Part shown: one piece after another, positions 1 through 6,838 of the stretch
How positions within the stretch are numbered: position 1 is the first letter of the stretch
Layout: every line of letters begins with the position of its first letter
Source of the DNA: Geobacter sp.
GTDB lineage: Bacteria > Desulfobacterota > Desulfuromonadia > Geobacterales > Pseudopelobacteraceae
Direction: 5' to 3'
Assembly: GCA_027346925.1 (NCBI GenBank)
Contig: DAIERH010000053.1
Coordinates: 1 to 12,271, forward strand
DNA: 12,271 nucleotides
Translations under genes and position numbers: made by a program
The notes under the pieces: model-generated
What the model saw: the letters and a program-made list of their open reading frames with translations, nothing else
Database searches by the model: none
Told to the model about the DNA's origin: nothing

Positions 1-1130
1 TGGCCCTCACCCCCCAGCAGTTGGGGTTCCTGGCCGGCATCCTGTTCTACGTCTACGCCCTGGCCCAGATCCCCCTGGGACCCATGATCGACCGCCTGGG
101 GGGGAGGCTGGTGATCTCCCTCTGCGGCGTCCTGACCTCCATCGGCGGCATCCTCTTCTCCCAGGCCGGGACTCTCGCCACGGCCGTCACGGCGCGGGCC
201 CTGATCGGCGCCGGCACGGCCAGCGTGCTCATGGCCACCTTGACCATCTTCAGCCATTGGTTCGGCAGGCAGGAGTTCGGCCGGGTATCGGGCTTCATGG
301 TGGCGGTGGGCAACCTGGGCAACCTGTCGGCCACGGCTCCCCTGGCCCTGGCCGTGGGCGCCTTCGGCTGGCGCTCCTCGTTCCTGGCGATCGGGATCGT
401 GCAGGTGCTGGTGACGGTGCTGGTCTATGTCATGGTGAGGGACCGGCCGCCGATGCCGGCAACGGATCACGACGCGCATGGGGGAGCCCCTCCTCCCGGC
501 ATGCTGGAGGCCTGGGGTTCGATCTTCGGCAGCCGCGACTTCCTGCTGCTGGGGATGATCGCCTTTGCCTGGTACGGCAATTACCTGGCCTTGCAGGCGC
601 TGTGGGGCGGCCCCTACCTCATGGAGGTGCTGCACCTCTCCCGCGCGGCAACGGGAAGGATGCTGATGTGCACCTCCCTGGGGTTCATCGGCGGCGGCAT
701 GGTGATCGACACCGTCGCCCGCCGCGTCCTGCGCTCCTACAAGAAAACCCTGCTGGCGGGCCAGGTGCTGCTGCTCTGCCTCATGTGCCTCTTCCTGGGG
801 CCGGCCGAGGCGCTGCCCCACGCGCTCCTGGGTTTCCTGTTCTTCGTCATCGGCCTGGCGGTGGCCAGCGGGGTGATGATCTACCCCATTGTCCGGTTGA
901 TGTTCCCGGTGGCTATCGTGGGCACGGGCCTGACTTCGCTCAATTTCTTCGTCCTCATGGGGGCGGCCTCGGCCCAGCAGGTGATGGGGCTGATTATCGG
1001 CATGTTCGGCCGTTCTGCCACCGGCGCGTCGCCCCAGGCATTCCACGCCGCCTTCCTCTTCCCGGTCGGTTGCCTGGCAGTGGCCATCGTGCTGTATGCC
1101 TGTGCCGGGGATTATTCGGACAAGGGATGA
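1..1130 (+). CDS. MFS transporter, 3' portion (start lies left of the window)
   Basis: Inner-membrane secondary transporter of the major facilitator superfamily; the substrate cannot be read from the sequence. The open frame runs from the first complete codon (base 3) to TGA at 1128-1130, giving 375 visible residues. It has no start of its own: the TTG at 21 is preceded in frame by coding sequence (ALTPQQ), so the N-terminus and the first membrane helix are off the left edge. The MFS motif A loop, GPMIDRLGGR, sits at visible residues 26-35 between helices 2 and 3. Many hydrophobic helices follow. A hydrophilic central loop (about visible residues 144-180) separates the two six-helix halves, and the tail is short. 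Family length is usually about 400-430 residues, so roughly 40-50 are missing. The gene converges on the FAH-family gene, so co-transcription with it is unlikely. Confidence 0.9.
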   Translation, partial: ALTPQQLGFLAGILFYVYALAQIPLGPMIDRLGGRLVISLCGVLTSIGGILFSQAGTLATAVTARALIGAGTASVLMATLTIFSHWFGRQEFGRVSGFMVAVGNLGNLSATAPLALAVGAFGWRSSFLAIGIVQVLVTVLVYVMVRDRPPMPATDHDAHGGAPPPGMLEAWGSIFGSRDFLLLGMIAFAWYGNYLALQALWGGPYLMEVLHLSRAATGRMLMCTSLGFIGGGMVIDTVARRVLRSYKKTLLAGQVLLLCLMCLFLGPAEALPHALLGFLFFVIGLAVASGVMIYPIVRLMFPVAIVGTGLTSLNFFVLMGAASAQQVMGLIIGMFGRSATGASPQAFHAAFLFPVGCLAVAIVLYACAGDYSDKG

Positions 1131-1138
1131 CAACCAGC

Positions 1139-1171
1139 CCCCGCCGCTAACGGGGTGAGTGGCGCTCCACT
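1139..1171. terminator. Two small stem-loops between convergent genes
   Basis: The 48-base gap between the transporter stop and the FAH-gene stop holds two short perfect stems. CCCCG (1139-1143) pairs with CGGGG (1151-1155), and AGTGG (1158-1162) pairs with CCACT (1167-1171). Neither is followed by a run of T on either strand, so a role as a bidirectional terminator is only a guess from position. Confidence 0.25.
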
Positions 1172-1178
1172 TCCGATC

Positions 1179-2066
1179 TCACGACCTTTCGACGGGATTC
1201 TCCAGCACGCCGATGCCCTCGATCTCGATCCTCACCCGATCGCCGGACTGCAAATACCTTGGCGGCTTAAAGCCGATGCCGACCCCCACCGGCGTGCCGG
1301 TGGCGATCAGGTCGCCGGGATGGAGCGTGATGCCGGTGGAGATGGTTTCGATCAGGGTGGGGATAGCGAAGATCAGGTCCGTGGTTCGGGCATCCTGGCG
1401 CAACTCATCGTTGATCCAGCACCGCACGCCCGTATCGGCGCCGTTCAGTTCATCGGCGGTCACCAGCCAGGGGCCCATGGGGCAGAACGTGTCGAACGAC
1501 TTTCCCAGCAGCCATTGCTTGTGCCGCTGCTGCCAGTCGCGGGCCGTCACGTCGTTGATGATGGTATACCCCCACACGTGCTCCATGGCCCGGGCCGCGG
1601 GAATGCCGCGGCCGCCCCGGCCGATGACAACCGCCAGTTCCGCTTCGTAGTCGATCGCTTCCGATATTCCGGCCGGAATCCGGATGGCAGCGCCCGGCGC
1701 AATGACCGACTCGGGCACCTTGGAAAAGATGATGGGATGGCTCGGGATGTCGTCACCCGGCTTGGCGATGCTGGTATCGAAACCGCTTTGCGCGAATTCT
1801 CGGGCATGCTCATGGTAGTTCTTGCCGACGCAAAAAATATTGCGCCGCGGGCGGGGCAAAGGTGCGTCGAGCCTCACCGAGGCCAGGGGAACCGCTGGGC
1901 CGGCCGCTTCAGGCAGCGGCAGGCCCAGCGCCATCCTTTCGACCAGGGCAAGCGCGCCGATGTCGCGCACCCGTTCCCCCAAAGCCAATGGGGTCACGGT
2001 GCTGCCATCGGCGGACAATCGACCAACGTGCCGGGTTCCTGCGTGCCAATACGTAGCAATCTTCAT
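1179..2066 (-). CDS. Fumarylacetoacetate hydrolase (FAH) family protein
   Basis: A cytosolic metal-dependent enzyme of the FAH superfamily, whose members hydrolyse, decarboxylate or isomerise beta-keto and 2-oxo acids (acylpyruvases, oxaloacetate decarboxylases, 2-hydroxyhepta-2,4-diene-1,7-dioate isomerases). The length of 295 residues is normal. The catalytic domain begins near residue 70. Visible hallmarks are NIFCVGKNYHEH (76-87), the metal ligands E141 and E143 in DYEAELAVVIG, D172 in NDVTARD, K189 in GKSFDTFCPMGPW, and the C-terminal GDLIATGTPVGVG (251-263). The set looks complete, so the enzyme is probably active. The ATG is preceded on its own strand by GGGAGG at a good distance, which fixes the start. 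The first 70 residues match the variable N-terminal domain of the family. No aromatic-degradation gene is adjacent, so the substrate stays open. Confidence 0.92.
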   Translation of the reverse strand: MKIATYWHAGTRHVGRLSADGSTVTPLALGERVRDIGALALVERMALGLPLPEAAGPAVPLASVRLDAPLPRPRRNIFCVGKNYHEHAREFAQSGFDTSIAKPGDDIPSHPIIFSKVPESVIAPGAAIRIPAGISEAIDYEAELAVVIGRGGRGIPAARAMEHVWGYTIINDVTARDWQQRHKQWLLGKSFDTFCPMGPWLVTADELNGADTGVRCWINDELRQDARTTDLIFAIPTLIETISTGITLHPGDLIATGTPVGVGIGFKPPRYLQSGDRVRIEIEGIGVLENPVERS

Positions 2067-2103
2067 GCGTGCCTCCCGGGTTTTATGAGTGGAAATGGGG
2101 ATG

Positions 2104-2115
2104 GATCAATTGATC
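2104..2115. promoter_or_regulatory. Perfect 12-base palindrome, candidate operator
   Basis: GATCAATTGATC is identical to its reverse complement. It lies about 38 bases upstream of the FAH-gene ATG, immediately downstream of the -10-like hexamer proposed on that strand. A repressor bound there would overlap the transcription start. No regulator gene is visible in the window, so the binding protein is unknown. Chance occurrence is possible. Confidence 0.35.
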
Positions 2116-2123
2116 AGGCCGCT

Positions 2124-2152
2124 AATGTACGAAAATGGCAGGGGCTGCGCAA
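2124..2152 (-). promoter_or_regulatory. Weak sigma70-like promoter for the FAH-family gene
   Basis: Read on the minus strand, TTGCGC (2147-2152) and TACATT (2124-2129) are separated by 17 bases. They match the -35 and -10 consensus at 3 and 4 of 6 positions. The spacing is ideal and the position upstream of the FAH gene is right, but the hexamers are poor. Confidence 0.25.
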
Positions 2153-2216
2153 GCAAAAGTGCAAACAGGTTACCCTTGCCCCCAATCCTTGTCCAGGGTC
2201 GCGGTGTCCCGTGTCA

Positions 2217-2265
2217 CTACCCATCATGTAACAACGCGCTTTATTATTGCAGGCTATGATGGTAG
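2217..2265 (+). promoter_or_regulatory. Imperfect inverted repeat upstream of the Gate-domain gene, with a -10-like hexamer
   Basis: CTACCCATCAT (2217-2227) and ATGATGGTAG (2256-2265) are reverse complements apart from one extra C in the left arm, with 28 bases between them. TATGAT (2255-2260), one base from the consensus -10, overlaps the right arm. No convincing -35 lies at the proper distance. This could be an operator/promoter region for the rightward membrane-protein gene. Confidence 0.3.
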
Positions 2266-2345
2266 CTTTAGCCGGCCCCATGCCTGGAACGGGAGATGAA
2301 CGGGGAAAAGACGGGTCTCCAGGCGGGCAGCCACTACATACATCC

Positions 2346-2351
2346 GAGAGG
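2346..2351 (+). promoter_or_regulatory. Ribosome binding site that decides the Gate-domain gene start
   Basis: GAGAGG ends four bases before GTG at 2356. The earlier in-frame ATG at 2296 has its GGGAG directly touching the start codon, which leaves no spacer. It would also add a 20-residue hydrophilic leader unlike the rest of the protein. GTG is therefore preferred, though not proven. Confidence 0.5.
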
Positions 2352-2355
2352 TACC

Positions 2356-3297
2356 GTGCTGGAAGAACTCGTAAAGATCATGCTGCAATCCGGTAAATCC
2401 GGACTGGATCTCGCCCTGTACACATTGCTGCCGGTGCTGGTCATCATGATGGCGATCATGAGGGTAATCGAGGCACGGGGGATTCTGGCCCTGATCGCCC
2501 GCGCGTTGCAGCCGGCCCTGCGAGTGTTCGGCATTCCCGGGGCCGGCGTCTTTGCCATCCTGCAGATGCTGCTGGTCAGTTTTGCCGCCCCGCTCGCTAC
2601 CCTGACGATCATGGAGAAGGACGGCACCTCCCGGCGGCATATCGCCGCCACCCTGGCCATGATCATGACCCTGTCACAGGCCAACGTGGTTTTCCCCATG
2701 GTGGCCGCGGGCCTGAACCTGGGCGTCATCATGATGACCTCCATCGTCGGCGGGCTGGCGGCAGCGGCACTGACCTACTACGTGTTTGCCCGTTCGGCCG
2801 GAGACGAAAGACCCCTGTCAGCGGAATATGTCCCTGTTTCGGAAAAGGCCCGCAAGACCACGACGCTCAACCTGATGATCCTCGGCGGCCAGGAAGCGGT
2901 GCAGGTGATCCTCGCGACCGTTCCCATGCTGGTTCTGGCCATCTTCCTGGTGAACATCCTCAAGCTTACCGGGGCCATTAGCCTGCTCGAGACCCTCTTG
3001 ACACCCCTGTTTCGCCTGATAGGCTTTCCCGTGGTGGCGGTCTTGCCCCTTGCCACCAAATACCTGGCCGGCGGCACCGCCATGATGGGGGTCACCCTCA
3101 ATCTGCTGAAGGAAGGGGCAATTACCGTCCCGGAACTGAACCGCATGGCAGGTTTTATCACCAACCCCTGCGATCTGGTCGGGGTTGCCGTGTTGATTTC
3201 GGCAGGCACCCGCTGCGCCTCGGTCGTGCGTCCGGCCATAGCCGGCACCGTCGCGGGAGTGCTGATCCGCGGGGTATTGCACCTGCTGATTTTCTGA
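2356..3297 (+). CDS. Nucleoside-recognition (Gate) domain membrane protein
   Basis: An integral membrane protein with two Gate (nucleoside recognition) domains, the fold shared by SpmA/SpmB-like proteins and the gates of concentrative nucleoside transporters. The cargo of stand-alone members is not established. With the GTG start it has 313 residues. Repeat one covers about residues 20-140 and includes the LSQANVVFP stretch (106-114). A hydrophilic linker runs from about 146 to 168, and repeat two from about 180 to 313. The second repeat carries KYLAGGTAMMGV (235-246) and TNPCDLVGV (269-277), typical conserved elements. Several strongly hydrophobic helices are evident throughout. It is divergent from the FAH gene and followed by a palindromic element, so it is probably a single-gene unit. 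An in-frame ATG start at 2296 would add 20 residues. Confidence 0.88.
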   Translation: MLEELVKIMLQSGKSGLDLALYTLLPVLVIMMAIMRVIEARGILALIARALQPALRVFGIPGAGVFAILQMLLVSFAAPLATLTIMEKDGTSRRHIAATLAMIMTLSQANVVFPMVAAGLNLGVIMMTSIVGGLAAAALTYYVFARSAGDERPLSAEYVPVSEKARKTTTLNLMILGGQEAVQVILATVPMLVLAIFLVNILKLTGAISLLETLLTPLFRLIGFPVVAVLPLATKYLAGGTAMMGVTLNLLKEGAITVPELNRMAGFITNPCDLVGVAVLISAGTRCASVVRPAIAGTVAGVLIRGVLHLLIF

Positions 3298-3311
3298 AAT
3301 AGGTCGTTTTT

Positions 3312-3317
3312 TATAAT
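3312..3317 (+). promoter_or_regulatory. Perfect TATAAT -10 candidate upstream of pepA
   Basis: TATAAT occurs in an AT-rich patch 15 bases after the Gate-domain gene stop. No TTGACA-like hexamer sits 16-18 bases upstream. If used, it would give a pepA transcript carrying the whole 108-base palindromic element in its leader. Confidence 0.3.
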
Positions 3318-3334
3318 TGTAATCAAAATGGCAC

Positions 3335-3442
3335 TAAACCCAACCACCCCCAACCCCTCCTTTGTAAGGACCCAAAGGGCCTAAGGAGGGGTGCTGTAAG
3401 TTCCCCTCCTATTTTAGGAGGGGCCAGGGGTGGTAAGGTTTA
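3335..3442. repeat. 108-base palindromic intergenic element (REP/BIME- or MITE-like)
   Basis: The ends, 3335-3361 and 3416-3442, are 27-base imperfect inverted repeats with 22 identities. Both begin TAAACC and share ACCACCCC and CCCCTCCT. Two hairpins lie inside. CCCCTCCTT (3354-3362) pairs with AAGGAGGGG (3383-3391), with a nested AGGACCC/GGGCCT pairing. CCCCTCCTA (3403-3411) pairs perfectly with TAGGAGGGG (3415-3423) across a TTT loop. No coding sequence and no obvious target-site duplication are visible. It resembles two outward-facing REP units. It may also end or attenuate transcription before pepA, although no T-run follows the stems. Confidence 0.8.
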
Positions 3443-3472
3443 ACTTGAAAACTATCATCACGAGGTACCCCC

Positions 3473-4954
3473 ATGAAGATCGACGTCATATCCGCCAACC
3501 CGCTTAAACATGCCTCTCCCGCCCTGGTCATCGGCTGCTTCGAGGACGCGAAAGACGATCTGTTCACCGCCTGCGACGCCGCGCTGGACGGCTGTCTGGG
3601 CCGTCTCACAGCCGGGCGGGAGTTCAGCGGCAAGGCCAACAGCACCCGCCTGATCCATACCCTGGGCAAGCTGCCGGCCGAGCGCCTGCTGCTGGTGGGG
3701 CTGGGGAAAAAGGCGGAGCTGGATGACGAGCGCCTGCGTCAGGCCGCGGGCAATGCGGTACAGGCGCTAAGGGCGGCGCGGGTGGCCTCGTTCGCCACGG
3801 CGCTGCACCTGGCCGGCAGGCTGGAAACCGCGCCGGAGGCGGTCACCGTTGGGACGCTCCTGGGCAGCTATGCCTTCGAGCAGTACAAGACCAAGGACAA
3901 GGACGAGCGCTTCGGCTTCGAGGCGATGACCCTGCTGTTGCCCAAGGGCGGCAACAGGAAGGAGGCCGGCGTCAGGGTCGGGGCTGCGGTTACGCTCTGC
4001 CGGGGGGTCGGCCTGGCCCGCGACTTGGTTTCCCATCCGGGTAACGTGGTCACCACCGGGTATCTGGCCGACACGGCGCGGGAATTGGCCGGACGCCATG
4101 GGCTGGGGTGCCGTGTCTACGAGCAGGACGAGCTGGAAGAGCTGGGGATGAACGCCCTGGTGGGGGTGGGCAAGGGGGCTGCCGAGCCGCCGCGCCTCAT
4201 CGTGCTGGAGTATAAGGGAGCCGGTGCCAAGGGACGCCCGGTGGTCCTGGTGGGCAAGGGGATCACCTTCGACTCCGGCGGCATCTCGATCAAGCCGGGG
4301 GCCGGGATGGAGGAGATGAAGACCGACATGGCCGGTGCGGCGGCGGTGCTGGGTACCATGGCGGCGGCGGCCGGGCTGAAGCTGGCGGTCAACCTGGTGG
4401 GGATCGTCCCCACGGCCGAAAACATGCCCGACGGCAAGGCCTACAAGCCGGGGGACGTGCTCACCTCCCTGTCCGGCCAGACCATCGAGATCACCAACAC
4501 CGATGCCGAGGGACGCCTTATCCTGTGCGACGCCCTGCACTTCGCCCAGAAGTACCGCCCGGCTGCCATGATCGACTTGGCCACCCTGACCGGCGCCTGC
4601 GTCGTGGCCCTGGGGCATGAGGCCAGCGGCCTGATGGGCAACGACCAGCGCCTGGTGGATGCCCTGAAGCGGGCCGGTGAGGAGTGCGGCGAGCGTCTCT
4701 GGCAACTGCCGCTGTGGGACGAATACGGGGAGGCCATGAAGAGCGACATCGCCGACCTGAGGAACGCCGCCGGCAGCCGGGACGGGGGGAGCATCACCGC
4801 CGGCTGGTTCCTGAAGCAGTTCGTGGGTAAAACCCGCTGGGCCCACCTGGACATCGCCGGCACCGCCTGGAGCGACAAGGCCCGCCCCTACTGCCCCAAG
4901 GGCGCCACGGGGGTCGGCGTGCGGCTCTTGATCGAGTACCTGCGGGGCCGATAG
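3473..4954 (+). CDS. pepA: Leucyl aminopeptidase (M17 family), PepA
   Basis: A cytosolic hexameric aminopeptidase that removes N-terminal residues, preferably Leu, using two metal ions. Its 493 residues are close to the family norm (E. coli PepA has 503). The N-terminal alpha/beta domain spans about residues 1-170 and the catalytic domain about 175-493. The M17 signature NTDAEGRL is at 342-349. The metal ligands expected from E. coli PepA (K270, D275, D293, D352, E354) correspond to K262, D267, D285, D344 and E346. The catalytic K282 and R356 correspond to K274 and R348. All are present, so the enzyme should be active. GAGG ends seven bases before the ATG, fixing the start. Some PepA proteins also bind DNA (Xer recombination, carAB control); nothing here tests that. 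A -10-like hexamer and a palindromic element lie upstream. Confidence 0.97.
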   Translation: MKIDVISANPLKHASPALVIGCFEDAKDDLFTACDAALDGCLGRLTAGREFSGKANSTRLIHTLGKLPAERLLLVGLGKKAELDDERLRQAAGNAVQALRAARVASFATALHLAGRLETAPEAVTVGTLLGSYAFEQYKTKDKDERFGFEAMTLLLPKGGNRKEAGVRVGAAVTLCRGVGLARDLVSHPGNVVTTGYLADTARELAGRHGLGCRVYEQDELEELGMNALVGVGKGAAEPPRLIVLEYKGAGAKGRPVVLVGKGITFDSGGISIKPGAGMEEMKTDMAGAAAVLGTMAAAAGLKLAVNLVGIVPTAENMPDGKAYKPGDVLTSLSGQTIEITNTDAEGRLILCDALHFAQKYRPAAMIDLATLTGACVVALGHEASGLMGNDQRLVDALKRAGEECGERLWQLPLWDEYGEAMKSDIADLRNAAGSRDGGSITAGWFLKQFVGKTRWAHLDIAGTAWSDKARPYCPKGATGVGVRLLIEYLRGR

Positions 4955-5146
4955 ATACGTTTCCCCTGAATCCGCGACGCCTCCCTGCCTCCACGCCTGA
5001 AAGGCCTCTGCCTCGGGCTTTCCGGCGGCATGGAGCGCTTCTGCGGAGGACCGTCCGATACGACAACTGCCGCATATCGACGGCGTTGTGGCCACGGCTC
5101 TTTCAGGCGCTCCGGCAGTACGGCGTTACGGATCAGGTTTCCCCCC

Positions 5147-5175
5147 TTGCCTTCCCGGCCAAAAACAGGCACAAT
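5147..5175 (+). promoter_or_regulatory. Candidate sigma70 promoter of cysS
   Basis: TTGCCT (5147-5152) and CACAAT (5170-5175) are spaced by 17 bases, each matching 4 of 6 consensus positions. Transcription would start near 5182, just ahead of the AGGAG (5191-5195) that serves the cysS ATG at 5207. The short leader leaves no room for a T-box or other large aminoacyl-tRNA-sensing element. Confidence 0.35.
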
Positions 5176-5206
5176 ACCGCAACTTTCTACAGGAGTTCCG
5201 TACCAC

Positions 5207-6682
<1,476 letters not shown>

Positions 6683-6720
6683 GCAGCTTAGGGTTCTATG
6701 TTTGAGGTTCAGTATCTGTA

Positions 6721-6754
6721 AACCTTGAACCCCGAACCTTGAACCTCGAACCTC
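6721..6754 (+). repeat. Tandem heptad repeat, about five copies of AACCTTG/AACCTCG
   Basis: The consecutive units are AACCTTG, AACCCCG, AACCTTG, AACCTCG and a final six-base AACCTC. Complementary copies lie just upstream: GGGTTC (6691-6696) matches GAACCC (6727-6732), and GAGGTTC (6704-6710) can pair with GAACCTC at 6741-6747 or 6748-6754. Several alternative hairpins are therefore possible, and the last is followed directly by TTTT (6755-6758), as in an intrinsic terminator for cysS. Confidence 0.8.
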
Positions 6755-6766
6755 TTTTGCTATACT
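6739..6766 (+). promoter_or_regulatory. Extended -10 promoter of the kinase/regulator operon, -35 inside the heptad repeat
   Basis: TTGAAC (6739-6744) is followed, after 16 bases, by TATACT (6761-6766), which is preceded by TGC and so forms an extended -10 (TGnTATACT). The start would be near 6773, ahead of both candidate kinase start codons. This is the best sigma70 match seen in the window. Confidence 0.6.
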
Positions 6767-6838
6767 GTATACCACTGCTGCCGACGACGAGGGATCCGCG
6801 TGGATTGGGAATGCTGCTGGGATAGGGAAGTCATTAGC

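Noticed and set aside
21..1130. TTG at 21 as the true start of the MFS transporter.
   Set aside because: Coding sequence continues upstream in frame to the window edge and the first transmembrane helix would be missing.
2136..2151. Sigma54-like promoter TGGCA...GCA on the plus strand.
   Set aside because: The GG and GC dinucleotides have the right spacing, but the TT of the -12 element is missing and no activator-binding site or activator gene is evident.
1155..2231. A 358-codon plus-strand frame across the FAH-family gene.
   Set aside because: It is the antisense shadow of a gene with complete active-site motifs and a good ribosome binding site on the other strand.
3767..5095. A 442-codon minus-strand frame across pepA.
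   Set aside because: Antisense shadow of pepA; His/Gly/Gln-rich translation without any recognisable domain.
5030..5206. N-terminal extension of cysS in the same frame.
   Set aside because: The added 59 residues do not resemble any CysRS, whereas ATG 5207 starts the typical family sequence and has its own AGGAG.
4955..5206. A T-box leader for cysS.
   Set aside because: No AGGGTGGnACCGCG-like antiterminator sequence is present, and the proposed promoter leaves a leader of only about 25 bases.
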